Assembly (NCBI GenBank): GCA_021234155.1
Contig: JAJEKV010000002.1
Coordinates: 39,421,841 to 39,485,840 of the forward strand
Reading direction: 5' to 3'
Origin: Isoetes taiwanensis
Taxonomy: Eukaryota; Streptophyta; Lycopodiopsida; Isoetales; Isoetaceae
Length of the DNA: 64,000 nt
The notes under the pieces were generated by a model. The model was given only the letters and a program-made list of their open reading frames with translations. It did no database searches and was not told the origin of the DNA. Of this stretch, positions 52,860 through 64,000 are shown piece after piece. The translations under genes and the position numbers were made by a program. Each line of letters begins with the position of its first letter. Position 1 is the first letter of the stretch.

Positions 52860-53486
52860 CGCCCCTAACCGTTTAGGCGCTTTCATTGCCCACTAACCAA
52901 ACAATTAGCCTTAATTTTATTTGCCAAAAAAACCGCCCAAATGTTTCCCTACCCATACCCGGGCCATTTCCCTGTTTCTTGATCTTCAAGGCGCTAATTC
53001 TTGCTCCAAGTATCCAATTCCTCGAAGCAATTAGCCGATTACGATCCGGTATTCATCCGATTCTGGCGCAGGCATTTTCATTATATTTTTGTGCATTCGT
53101 TCATTAATTTCGATCGTCAATTTCCTTTTATGTCGTCCTTATTCCCAATCAATTAATTGGATTCAGATGTCTAAGGCCTCTCGATCCGCTTTGCCCGGAA
53201 ACCGGCAAGCCTTTTCGTGCCTCCTCGGATTGAAAAAATGGCACCAAGAAGGACCCGAAAAATGACAGGCGGATCTCCATGGATGTGCAATTGGAGACTA
53301 ATTACGAGCCAATTCCCTCTTCAAGGCAGTCAAAAGAAAAGAGATCCAAGCGTGTATTCAAATAAATTGGGCATCCTCCAATATTGTGAGTGAATCTTTA
53401 GAAACCGATTACTGCTTTGGCTATTGTTGTGCATGAGCGGAAAATTCGAAAGTGATAGACACAAAGAATAGGAAGTCCCCCGTGCA
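52860..53486. other. Non-coding stretch
   Basis: Nothing recognised. It may be the 5' part of the Harbinger-type element that follows, but I could not find convincing terminal repeats. Confidence 0.35.
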
Positions 53487-53753
53487 ATGGATGGATCACG
53501 GTGTCTCCACATTCCTCAATCTCCCGAGCGAGATGAAATTGGTAACCTGAGGCACCCTCAACCTCTCCAACACACGTGGAGGGAAATTATGATGAAATTG
53601 CAGCCCTTTGTTGGGGGTTTAGTGGAGCCGAGACAACTAAAGAACAAATGGGATAAGCTGCAAGCTAAATTTAAAGATGAGAAGGAGGCTTGTAGCCATA
53701 CAGTTCTCGAACCATCAAGTTGGCGATGGTATGACCGTAATGGAAGAAGTTAA
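53487..53753 (+). pseudogene. Myb/SANT-like protein of a PIF/Harbinger element (fragment)
   Basis: An 88-residue frame with T-W-R-E-I-M-M-K-L, then Q-L-K-N-K-W-D-K-L, F-K-D-E-K-E-A and S-S-W-R-W-Y-D. This is the Myb/SANT-like DNA-binding domain of the second ORF of plant PIF/Harbinger transposons (also found in L10-interacting Myb-like proteins). A frameshift follows the W-Y-D segment, and the downstream sequence to about 54,300 is full of stops. The N-terminal W-x(6)-L-(I/L) helix is lost. It pairs with the transposase at 55,693-56,749, transcribed toward it, as is common in this superfamily. Confidence 0.55.
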
Positions 53754-54567
53754 ATATGGTGTTACCTCGATAATCCAATACCGTCTTTGGTGATGATGGT
53801 GAATTTGGCAATGAAGCTTTTCGAGGTGCAGACTTGCATGCCAATTACTCGAGAATCTTTCATGAATGACAGTTTTTTGAAACCCCATTTGGAACAGAAT
53901 CAAAACATTTGAAGACCAATTTGCTGATCCACCCAAATTCAAACAATGATGTTAACACGGAAATCCAAGCAATCCAAAGATGCCGAAAATTCCAATCAAT
54001 AGGACACCCACGAGAAACCGCATTTATTCTTCAAGTCCTAGATCAAAAGACATGTAATCACTGAGTTTGTGGAAAACCTACAAGTAGAAAGAAGTCCAAA
54101 GTTGCAAATAGATGAGGACATTGCAATGGGAATATCACGGATGGCAAGCACATTTGGGGACACAGAGGTGAAGAAATTAGATTTTCTAAAAAGAAGAAAG
54201 TGCAAGAAAAATTGAGTTGGTCGGGAATTGGAAACAATAAGATCTCATAAAAACGGTCCTGAAAATTGCAGAGTCAATGGTCGCAATGACTCAAAGCATA
54301 TGTGAAATGACAAAGGAGACCTTGCTCGAAATTGCCAAACTTCTTTGCCAAAAACAAGGAATAAAGGTTCGTTTTCGGTTATTTGCTTTTTAGAATTTCT
54401 TTTTTTTGAACCTGTCACAAAATCATCCAAAGATTCTTAAATATTAAAGAAGTTGTATGTGACCCTATTATTTTAGCATTAAATATTGCCTTCTAGTCAC
54501 AGTCATCCAAATTCGTAAAGGCTACTTAAGCTCCCTCCAATTCTTGCATGCAAGCCCCTTCGACAAT

Positions 54568-55132
54568 ATGGAGAGAGTCGTGAACCGAAAGCGCCAACGC
54601 TCTCCTAGCCGAAGCTCCTCTTCTTCGAGTTCCTCTTCTTCGAGTTCCTATCAAACTCCACCCACCACATCTTCATCTTCCTCCGAAAGCCCTACTACTC
54701 GACCATGATACCTGGCCTACCTCCGGTGATGAGGTTCTTCCGCAGGGCAGTGGGGGGATTCTCTGCCGGTTTTAGTGACCCTTTGTCGGCTTAGAGAATA
54801 TTTTTCAGGAAAATCAAGAAGACTCTTCGGACGAAGTGGAGCAAGAAGAAAGCGAGTTTTCATCTCCCACTGTCCAGCCAGGAGACCCTGAAGTTGAAGT
54901 TATGTCTCACAAGGTTATTCATTGCAGCTTCAGTAAGGAGACCATTTCAGTTTTTATTCGAATGGGCATTTCCGTGGATCAGGAGGTTTTGGAATGGGCA
55001 GCAAATTCTGCAAACAACCGTACAGGGCATATGGAGTGTGTCTATTTGAAGCTACAGGAAATGTGGTGCCTCCATCAAATTCGTAGTCCAACCTTTCCTT
55101 GTGATCTGTGTCCCCTTTCTATGCGAATCTGA
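54568..55132 (+). other. Possible gene of unknown function, Ser-rich start
   Basis: A frame from 54,568 (M-E-R-V-V-N-R-K-R-Q-R then a serine run) stops after 49 residues. A second frame from about 54,810, behind an acceptor-like TTTTTCAG, runs 105 residues to 55,132 with an acidic start (E-D-S-S-D-E-V-E-Q-E-E) and C-V-Y-L-K-L-Q-E-M-W-C near the end. They could be two exons or decayed transposon sequence. I do not recognise them. Confidence 0.25.
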
Positions 55133-55692
55133 CTCTCCTTCACTTCTTTTTTTTGTTATGCATTTTCTTTTTATAAAATGCCCTTGTTTCTGTTAAATGG
55201 CATGGTCGCCATTCTTTTTCTCATATGATTGCTTTCGGGCCATGGTTGAAAACAAATGCCAATGTGTATTCATGCAGATTTCCTGGTATCATTGGAAGGT
55301 GTGCGTGACTTGTTTTAGTATAGTGAAGTCATTTGACTCACTTAGAATGTTTCGGCAGCTCAAATGCTCAAATATTTTGAACAGGGGCTTTATATGCCCA
55401 TGTAATCTTTTTTTTTATGAATATAAACTTCTCTTTTCAAACTTGTTTGTGTACAAATGATTTTTCCCGCTCTTGTAAGTTCTCTAATTGTGAAGTCACG
55501 GGACTCACTAATTACAGAACGTGTTGTTCAAGATTTCTAAGTGAAATGTTTTGAGGCTCTAAATGGAAACTTAGCTCTAAACTCAATCACTTATTTATCA
55601 TAATGTAAGAAATGCCCCACAAATAAGTAAAGATAGCGAGATGGATAAGAATTGACATTTGAATTTAATATTTTTTGTCTACAAAAAAACAA

Positions 55693-56749
55693 TCACGGGA
55701 TCACATGTCCATCCAGATTTTGAAATAACACGTGCCTCATTTGATCACCTTGTTTTTTTAATGACCTGTTCATGGCTTCTGTTTCATAGTAGTAAATTGG
55801 TGGAGGATCATCCTCAATTGGCAGCATGTCCCAGCCCTTGTGTTCCATTATACAGAAGTTCCAAAGAACACAACATGCGTGTATGATCTTGGAAGCTTTG
55901 GCAACATGCACGGGCAAGTGTTTCAGAATTCTGAATTTTTCCTTAACAATCCCAAATCCATTCTCCACACACACTCTGCCCCTACAAATCCTTTTGTTGA
56001 ACTTACCATAAGCACCCTGATTTTGAGGAAAAACTTTAAGGAGAAAGGGCCTGCTAGAATAGGCTGAGTCACCTAATAGAAGAGGTGGAATATTTACCTG
56101 AACATCTTGATCAGTAGGCTGCCCCTTCTTCAGTTTTCTGCCACTAAGAGTCACCACTGGTTCTTGCAAAATTTGTTTGGAGGCAATTTTGTTATAGATG
56201 GAGCTCTTCTTGAACTGGTTTGAATCATGGACTGAACCTGTTCTTGTTACACAAACATTTATAAAAAGTCTGCTATGTGTCACAATTCCTTGCATGAGAC
56301 ATGAATGCCTCTTATGTCTGCTGTAATAGTCTTCCCCATTGTCTTTTTTTTTGGGTTTCCTCCATAAAAAATTATGGGATCCGCTAACCGCACCATATAT
56401 ATTGGGCAACCCCGTTGCATCATGGAATTCCTTAATGCAATCAATTAATCTTGCACCCGTAGGCATTGCAACAAAACGTTTGTAAAGCATTGTCTTGAAG
56501 CCAAAACAAGCGTGATTTTCTTGGTATATTTACATCTTTGTTGTTTTCCCAACATAAAATCTCGGCCAGACATGTAAGGGCATATCCCGTGTGCAAGAAA
56601 ATACGAAACCATAGCAACTGCTTTCCTGGATCAACAGGGGGCCTTACTTTAATACCGGGCCCGACAAGATAGGGCACAATTAAACCTACCAATCTCTCAA
56701 ATGTGGCTCTCTTCATCCCGTAAAAATTGGTGCCACATATCATCTTCAA
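55693..56749 (-). pseudogene. PIF/Harbinger (HARBI1-like) transposase, inactive
   Basis: From 56,749: F-Y-G-M-K-R-A-T-F-E-R-L-V, then a frameshift near 56,480, then L-P-N-I-Y-G-A-V-S-G-S-H-N, R-H-K-R-H-S, G-S-V-H-D-S-N-Q-F, L-L-L-G-D-S-A-Y, C-V-E-N-G-F-G-I-V-K-E-K-F-R-I-L and H-A-C-C-V-L-W-N-F. This is the DDE_Tnp_4 domain of PIF/Harbinger transposases. In active members the first motif is G-x-I-D-G-T-H; here the Asp is Ser (AGC), while the second Asp (G-D-S) and the Glu (V-E-N) remain. The frame is otherwise long and open (265 residues). The gene is dead as a nuclease by frameshift and by loss of the first catalytic Asp. Confidence 0.85.
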
Positions 56750-57488
<739 letters not shown>

Positions 57489-57495
57489 GTATTAA

Positions 57496-57526
57496 ATCTT
57501 TGGGAGGCCTAAAAGGCCTAAAAGAC
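57496..57526 (-). other. 3'-end hairpin of LINE-C
   Basis: On the sense strand TCTTT/AAAGA encloses AGGCCT-TTT-AGGCCT, followed by TTTAATACTCAC and the TC tail: the same plan as in LINE-A and LINE-B. Confidence 0.6.
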
Positions 57527-57818
57527 ATCCCGTGTTTAGATACAATCATAAAAGAGAAAATGAGTCTCAGAATCCTCATCTTGCTCGTCACTCTCACTCA
57601 AAATATCTTCTTCTTCAAGAAGACTATTCAACCTTTTTAAACAAATCTCTCTATGTTGTAGAAGATCTAGTAAATAGGCATCAATTTTCTCCCCATCCAT
57701 GGAGAAGAAAGTTTGTAGATCCTCAACAAGAATATCATGTTGAATCCGAAGTGAGTAGTAAGCTTCACACCTAAGTAATGTGTGTTCTTCATCTTCTACT
57801 TCATCTTCACCACATACC

Positions 57819-59411
57819 TTATCTTTCAGACCGGGGAATTATATGCCCCCATCTACCCGTTTCCACACCCAAGTGATGAGAACTAAGGCGAATTCTACCA
57901 ATTGCATGCCTCTTCTTTATAGAGATGTTATCCGCCAAATACTGCGCCACTTCCAGCCTAGGATTCATGTTTTGTCTATAAAGAATCATCTTCGTCTTTG
58001 GTTGTGCCCACATCTTTCTTTGAAACTTATCAAAAACCCATTGCCTTAGATTCTTACCCTTTGAGATTGCCTCTTCCCAATGAATATCCCATCTTCCTAG
58101 CCAACATCCCGAAACCATCCTTTATCTTTGCTGGCCAAAAAAGCCTTATGTGGAAGCCTAGTATCATCCATATGTATCACTTTATTCAGAAAGCGGATGC
58201 ATCTTATCATGGCTTCTCCCTCCAATAGTAAGAGGCCACACTCCGCTAGCATCACCGGATATGACGTTTGGGCCTTAACTCCCAACTCGAGCCTGATAAA
58301 CTTTTTTAAAATCTGCTCAAGATCATCCCATAGACCTTGCGTGATACTGGGCCCCCAGATCTCACTACCATACAATGCAACACTTAGCACCAAGGATTCA
58401 AACAATCTCTTCTTAAGTGTCCATGACCATAGATGTGCCCTCCTGCATAGACTTTGCATGGCATAAAGAGCCTTATGGCTCCCATCAACTCTATGAGCAA
58501 TGCAAGTATTCCACCTGTGATTCCTATGAAACATCAGCCCCAGATACTTATAAGAATCACAAGTGCTTACCAAATGATTTTTGTATCTAAAAGTGCTTTC
58601 CTGCTTGAGTGCTCCCACTGTCATAATGCTAGTTTTCTCCAAGTTCACTTGCATCTCGGTAGAGTCACAAAAACGAGCCAGCCCATCTAAATGGCTTTGT
58701 ATACACTCCGAGGAGCGCGCAAAGATGACCACATCTGCATATATTAGCAACTTCACCACAAAGTCATGTAGCAAAATACCACCAGGACAATTTGCCTGTA
58801 ACCAACTTTCCAACCCATCAATAAATAATCCGAACAAGGTGGGAGACATGGGACACCCTTGTTTCACTCCAATGTTACTAGATATATAATCAGGAGTTTG
58901 TAGAGATAGCGGAAAAGACAATTGTATTAGCACCTTTTCATATAGAACCTGAACCGCCTCTTTGAGTTGAATTGGCACATTGATCTTATCCATTCTCTCC
59001 CATAATTGTGATCTTGGCACTTTGTCAAAGGCCTTTTTTAAAATCCACAAAGGCCACATATGCCGGTTTTTTCGTGCCTTTCACTATATCAAATATTGTT
59101 TTCAGTACTAACAGATGATCTAAGGTAGACCTTGCTGCCCGAAAACCAGCTTGTGATTCCGCCCTCTTGACATTAATCTCAGCCCATGTGCTGATTTTAG
59201 TTTCCAAAATAGATGCAAGGAGTTTAGGCATTAGACTACTAACCAAAATGGTCCTGTAATTGCTTACATCATTGAGAGATCCTCCTTTGTGAACTGGTAC
59301 AACTCTGTTAACTTGCCATTCTAAAGGAAATCCCTGCTCTATTAACTGGTACAACTCTGTTAACCTCCCGCACATCCCTATTCTGTGACAATCGCCTTCC
59401 CTTTCAACCAT
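57819..59411 (-). pseudogene. LINE-C ORF2 remnant (RT and C-terminus, no endonuclease)
   Basis: It starts abruptly at RT block 0-1 (L-I-E-Q-G-F-P-L-E-W-Q-V-N-R-V-V-P-V-H-K). It runs through Q-A-G-F-R-A-A-R-S-T and F-V-D-F-K-K, a break at about 59,040, then G-V-K-Q-G-C-P-M-S-P and L-L-I-Y-A-D-V, where the second Asp of Y-A-D-D is Val. The C-terminal part (58,118-57,819) keeps S-S-H-H-L-G-V-E-T-G-R-W-G. A 21-bp direct repeat starting AACTGGTACAACTCTG (59,292 and 59,344) sits near the deletion joint. RT is inactive by the lost Asp and the breaks. Confidence 0.8.
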
Positions 59412-60160
59412 TTCACGGTCTGATTTTTCTGCTTTGCCTCCTTGAATTTAATGAGCTCTTGTTTCTTTTCCTGCATCTGTTCTTTTGACAGGTCCTCGTT
59501 TACCCAAATGAATTTACCTTTAAGGGTATGCCTTTGTTTCAGGATTTGGAATTTTGCCTCTCTGTTAGGCAGCCGAAGTAAGATATTGCGAGTGCCTGCA
59601 TCTCTTTTCCCCAACCTGAAAGCATCTAAAATCTCAATCTTGGGTACGAGCATGTCTTCCTGCAGAAATTTCTCAACTGTTTCTTTCGTATTTTCATTGG
59701 CATGCTCGGGCAGTCCTACTATTCTCAGATTTAGTGCTCTTTGCTTCCGTTCCTGAGTTTCCACATAATCATCAAACAAGGTTCTCAAATTCCCAACCTC
59801 CTCCATTGCTGAATCCAATGCATTTTCAGAACTTTTCTCCTTCAAAGCCAGAATCTCTCCTTTTACCTCATTCAATTCACCCTGCAGTTGCACAAAATTT
59901 GAGCGAAGGGCTTCATTTTCCCTTCGCAAGTACTTGATCTCTTCCAGAAGTTTCGTTTCCCTAAGGGCTGATTCTTGCCTGAAAGTAATCAATTCATTCA
60001 TGATAGCAGCAAGGGAGAGTTTCACCTCAGATTCATCCTCCGCACCACATTTCGTCCCTGATTTTCCCTCCTTCTTATTCTTCTGATCAACGGATTCTGC
60101 TTCTGAAAGGTCAGCATCGGTGTCAGCACCAGACGATCCCCCTGTTTCGGAAATGTCCAT
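59378..60160 (-). CDS. LINE-C ORF1 protein
   Basis: An open frame of 260 residues from M-D-I-S-E-T-G-G (60,160). A longer in-frame extension to 60,451 runs through the TC tract and is unlikely to be used. Residues about 50-130 are coiled coil (E-E-I-K-Y-L-R-R-E-N-E-A-L), followed by A-L-N-L-R-I-V-G-L-P-E-H, D-A-F-R-L-G-K-R-D-A-G and V-N-E-D-L-S-K-E-Q. Same architecture as LINE-A ORF1. The sequence after K-G-K-A-I-V-T-E passes directly into displaced RT sequence at the deletion joint. Confidence 0.75.
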   Translation of the reverse strand: MDISETGGSSGADTDADLSEAESVDQKNKKEGKSGTKCGAEDESEVKLSLAAIMNELITFRQESALRETKLLEEIKYLRRENEALRSNFVQLQGELNEVKGEILALKEKSSENALDSAMEEVGNLRTLFDDYVETQERKQRALNLRIVGLPEHANENTKETVEKFLQEDMLVPKIEILDAFRLGKRDAGTRNILLRLPNREAKFQILKQRHTLKGKFIWVNEDLSKEQMQEKKQELIKFKEAKQKNQTVKWLKGKAIVTE

Positions 60161-60342
60161 TTTGGTCTTCGGCCCCTTTTTAACTTTCTCCACAGCGACA
60201 GATTTGGACGACCACTCTTGCCCCCCGCCATGTGCACTCTTTTTCTTGATTTCAGCCCCCCGCCATAGTCGGCCCAAAACCAAATGCGACCCACATGATC
60301 GCTTTTTTTTTTTTTTTAGAGAGGAGGAGGGAGGGAGGGAGG

Positions 60343-60345
<3 letters not shown>

Positions 60346-60378
<33 letters not shown>
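60346..60378. repeat. Short (GA)n tract at the 5' end of LINE-C
   Basis: 33 bp of GA, with GGGAGGGA repeats between it and the LINE-C leader. Confidence 0.9.
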
Positions 60379-60381
<3 letters not shown>

Positions 60382-60789
60382 TCCCACATGATCGCTTTTT
60401 TTGGGCGAGAGGGGCGAGAGGGAGGTGAGAGTGGAAAAAACCCACTCTCATCTTTTAGTGCACGAGAGGGGTTTTTTGCCTTAACTGACATTTAGGGGGT
60501 TTCCCATCGTGCTTTCCTGTTACCATTTTTTTCCCTTCTTCCTGCATGCGGGCAGGGCTCCTTTTTGCAAGCATTCGGCAAGTAGAGCACCATCAAAAGC
60601 CTTGCACCATCAAAGCCAGCTGTTTTGATGCATCATCCGGCTGTTCTGATTGAATCATCTGGCTGTTCTGACGGATTGTTGCTCCTGTCCTACTGCTCTG
60701 ACGGATTTTTCCTTCTAGTTTAGAAGCATTTTAAACTTGATTGTTCCTTCTATTGGAAATTTTGAAGAATTCGGATCTAATGTTTCCTT
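60379..60789. other. Spacer between LINE-C and LINE-D
   Basis: Contains the hairpin near 60,434-60,460 and loosely repeated GGCTGTTCTGA motifs (60,620-60,710). No gene. Confidence 0.4.
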
Positions 60790-63114
60790 CTAGTTTGGGT
60801 TTCGTGCTCTGAATAGAGCTGAACAGAGCCTAGATATGCGTTGAACAGAGCTGAACATATCATCTAATATGCCCTCAAGTGGGGCAGCATTAGGCTCGCT
60901 CTCTTCTTTTTCATAGTCGTCCAACAGTTGCCTATAATTTTTAATTGATACTTCTCTCATCTTCATCACATCGGATAAGAAATTTCCGATAGTGTGGACC
61001 GGTTTTCCAAAGAAATCATGCAAAGAAATATTATCTAGAATACCATAGCAATCTCTAATATTCTGGTAGGCAGGGCAATGTAATACCAAATGGTTCTCAT
61101 CCTCTATCTCATCATCTCCACATACTCTGCATGTACGTCTGTATCTTGGAAGATTCCCCCATCTCCCAACCTCTACTCCCAAATGATGAGAACTTAGTCT
61201 TAATCTGCATATCATATGCCTTTTCTTGTATGAAACTTTGCCTGCAAGATGGGGCGCTGAACATAAATTGAGATTAATTACTTGCCTATAGAAACTCATC
61301 TTTGTTCCAGGATTACCCCACATTTTGTGCTGCACATTAATTTTTACCCATTCCCTTAATACTGCTTGATCATTGGGTACATTATCAATTGACATGCCCC
61401 ATTTCCCAAGCCATTTCTGTACGTCTGCATACCAGCCTTTTATCTTGCTTTGTTCCATGGCTAATCTCGGGAGCCTTTCATTTTCCATCTCGGTGACCTT
61501 TGCCGCATATTTTAATGTGCAATATATAGCTTCTGCTTCGAGTAGCATCATGTCCGAATCCGCCAACATCATTGGATAAGGAGTTTGCATCTTTACTCCT
61601 AATTCTGTCAATAGGAATCTTCTCCACACTCTTCCACATATCTTGTGATAATCCCGGCCCCCATGCCTCACATCAGAGCACCACGGATCTCACTGAGGAC
61701 TCATATAACATCTTTTTAAGCTTCCAATCAACAATTTCAGCTTTTCTGCATTTTCTTTGTATGGTAAATAATGCTTTTGTACCTCCATCCATCCGTTGCT
61801 CAACAGCCTTATTTCAGGTATAATTATGGTCAATTATCAGCCCTAGATATTTATATATACTAGATATCTCCATCTCCTGACCGTCATAGAAAAAATAAAA
61901 ATCCCGCATTCTAGTTCCAAATATCAGAATCTTGGTTTTTTTAAGATTGACTTTCATCTCAGTAGCCTTACAGAAAGAGACAAAGGGCGTCTAAATGCTT
62001 TTGCATGTCAGCAGCATTTCTAGCAAATATAACAATATCATCAGCATAGAGCAACAGTGTGATCACATACCCTGCAATCATGGTACCTTCACCTCCATGC
62101 GTTTTTAGCCAAGCTTCAAGCTGGTCTATATATGTGCCGAACAACGTACGAGAGAGTGGACAGCCCTGCTTCACCCCTATGTTGCTCACTATGTCCTCGT
62201 CACATTCCTTACGCAGCGGAAAAGAAAGTTGCACTACTACCTTTCCATATAGAACGGATACTGCATTACGTAGTGCTTGCGGTACCCCAATGCATTTCAT
62301 ATAGTCCCATATATTTCTTCTCCGTAGCATATCAAACGCTTTTGTAAGGTCCACAAAAAGCGCAAAGAGGGGTTTTTTGGTATTCTTCACGGAATCCATT
62401 ACTGCTCTAATTGTGACTAAGTGATCCACCATGCATTTTTTGGGCCTGAATCCTGCTTGTCCCGCTGCTCTACAATTATTTTCCTCTGCCCATGTATTTA
62501 TTTTGCGCTCCAGTATTGTTGCAAACAATTTGGAGAAAAGGCCACTAATCATGATCATCCTATAATTATTAGGATCTCTAGTATCACCTGCTTTATGTAC
62601 CGGTACTACCCTATTTATTTGCCATGCCGATGGGAATCCATGCAATAGTGCGTCATTCATCATATTGGTTACAACCCTTGTCACAGTAGGACCAGCCCAT
62701 TTAATCATCTCCACTGCTAACCCAAATGCATCTATTGCTCTTCAGCATGATAATTTACTTATCCCATTCTTCACATCATCCTCTGTGAAAACAAGAATTT
62801 CCCCTTTCCTGTGCATCTTATCATTTAAACCAGCAATGTGGTAAAGACCACGTACCTGTTGCATTAAGTCTTCCACTTCCAGCATATTAGGTTGATGTCC
62901 TTTTGATTTCAATCGTGCCCAGAATCATTTTGGTTCATCTAGTAAGGTACCAACTAGTATTTCTTGCTTTTTATGCAGATATAACCTCTTTTTCCTCCTT
63001 ACTAACTTACGATATTCCATTCTGCTCTTACATTTATCTTCCTTTGCTGCCATTTTGAATTCAGCTATTTTCGCCTTACATTCTTGGTCATACCATCCAT
63101 TGCAGGGCAATCCT
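60790..63114 (-). mobile_element. LINE-D, truncated at the 5' end, no (TC)n flank seen
   Basis: It carries ORF2 from between endonuclease and RT to the C-terminus. The RT blocks are intact in places (L-L-L-Y-A-D-D-I-V-I-F). It joins unrelated sequence at 63,115 (5') and at about 60,790 (3'). The conserved 3' hairpin and TC tail were not found, so the 3' end is lost or replaced. Confidence 0.7.
60800..63110 (-). pseudogene. LINE-D ORF2 remnant
   Basis: Pieces: 63,110-62,925 (L-P-C-N-G-W-Y-D-Q-E-C, the linker between endonuclease and RT, close to LINE-B); 62,714-61,968 (M-I-K-W-A-G-P, V-P-V-H-K-A-G-D-T, Q-A-G-F-R-P-K-K, F-V-D-L-T-K-A-F-D, G-V-K-Q-G-C-P-L-S, Y-A-D-D-I-V); and 61,671-60,790 (L-G-V-K-M-Q-T-P-Y-P-M-M-L, S-S-H-H-L-G-V-E-V-G-R-W-G, C-R-V-C-G-D-D with H and C completing the zinc motif). 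Stops near 62,746 and breaks at about 61,970 and 61,675 show it is dead. It resembles LINE-B more than LINE-A. Confidence 0.8.
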
Positions 63115-64000
63115 TTTGCTTCCCGTCAGAGTAAAAATTATGAACACCTAGTATATTTTATTTTGTTAACTATGGGCGATTTTTTAATATAATAATATTT
63201 TTATTAATTATTGTGTGGGCGATTTTGTTATATCAAAAATTCTATTAAGTTATATATGGGCGATTTTTTTAAAATGGAAATCTTATGCTTATTTTGATGG
63301 ACAATTTACACTACAAGTTTTTTGTTTTTCCGCCTTACTTTTTTCCACAAATTCAATACAAACTATAAAATACTCATTAACGAAGCTTATTGGTTGAATA
63401 GACAACTTACTTTCGTTGTACTTGCCAAAAATTGGCGTCATATGAAATATCACCTCCAATGTCTTCCACACCAATTGTTTTCTCTGATGATGATGTACCA
63501 ATTGTTGTTGTGCCTTCTGGATAAACGTTTCTTATGCCTCTTCTTGTACATGCAGACTTCCATAATTCAAATGCCCTGTCATATGGAAAGGTATCGACTC
63601 TATAGCTGGTCTTATACAACCTTATCGTTGTATCCAAATTCTCATCCAAAGAAAAATACAGTAATGCTTGTTGGGTTCTTAAGGGAAGCCCACAATGAGC
63701 CCCAAGAAATTCTTAAAGATCATAAGCGGTGCTACGATTCTTTGCTTCAAATCTCAAACTTTCAGGAGTTGGTGTTACGATTCTTCGCTTCAAATCTCAA
63801 ACTTTCAGGAGTCAGTGCTCGATGCTATCAGAACGCAATCAATGGCTCGAAATCCTGCGGAATTTAAGACTGAAGCTACGAAATCTTTGTTGCCCATTTC
63901 TGAGAAGCCTAATCCGAGAAGACTTTATTCCAGGAGCCCTAATTCGATTCCGAAAGCCCTAATTTTGAATTGCAATGGTGATATCGGGATAAGTTATCAC
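63115..64000. other. Anonymous right end with a 43-bp tandem repeat
   Basis: A 43-bp unit containing ACGATTCTTTGCTTCAAATC starts at 63,734 and again at 63,777. Frames on both strands (for example 63,322-63,867 plus) match nothing I know. GGGCGATTTT occurs three times near 63,174-63,268. Confidence 0.45.

Noticed and set aside
54245..54430. Minus-strand frame as a gene between the Myb-like fragment and the transposase
   Set aside because: Short, and it overlaps decayed plus-strand sequence of the Harbinger-type ORF. No family match.

Overview
The window looks like nuclear DNA of a land plant that makes swimming sperm, most likely a fern or another seed-free plant; a cycad or Ginkgo is not excluded. 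The evidence is one intact, 11-exon, all GT-AG gene for the motile-cilium protein DRC4/GAS8 (45,690-48,566, minus), together with a PPR-repeat fragment and plant-style transposons. No bacterial, organellar or viral gene was recognised. DRC4 is the only gene that reads clearly as an intact host gene.

Layout. 1-10,563 is mostly non-coding: a possible TA-flanked short element (626-1,616), a DUF4283-like retroelement fragment (2,260-2,673), short tandem repeats, a palindrome-bearing satellite (7,428-8,475), and a LINE relic abutting a PPR fragment (9,126-10,114). 10,564-39,151 is bounded by 25-bp perfect inverted repeats and the 4-bp duplication TATT. I read it as one DNA transposon carrying a broken transposase-like gene split by an intron. 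A second element (11,982-29,759, imperfect 31-bp inverted repeats, 3-bp duplication CTA) sits inside that intron, in the middle of a TGTGGTG satellite. Inside the second element are two LINEs, two large 19-bp minisatellite arrays and a cluster of about 810-bp units with one inverted copy. 39,152-45,689 is mostly anonymous, with a poly(A)-type LINE fragment (44,085-45,067). DRC4 follows. 48,567-64,000 is repetitive: a LINE 5' fragment, a decayed PIF/Harbinger pair (Myb-like ORF and transposase), and two more LINEs.

The most interesting system is a family of L1/Tx1-like LINEs (copies A-E). Four of the five sit directly against long (GA)n tracts, which read (TC)n on the LINE sense strand. Copies A, B and C have the tract on both sides; copy E has it at its 5' end. 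All copies run the same way relative to the tract. Their 3' ends share a short two-part hairpin whose stems are kept by compensatory base changes, and they end in TC repeats instead of poly(A). This suggests a microsatellite-targeted LINE in a plant. Its ORF1 is the coiled-coil/RRM kind known from animal L1 rather than the DUF4283/zinc-knuckle kind usual in plants.

Inferred order of events: the outer element inserted at TATT; the inner element inserted into its intron satellite; LINEs inserted into (TC)n tracts inside the inner element; minisatellites and 810-bp units expanded. All transposase and RT genes show breaks, so most of the window is decaying mobile DNA around one conserved cilium gene.
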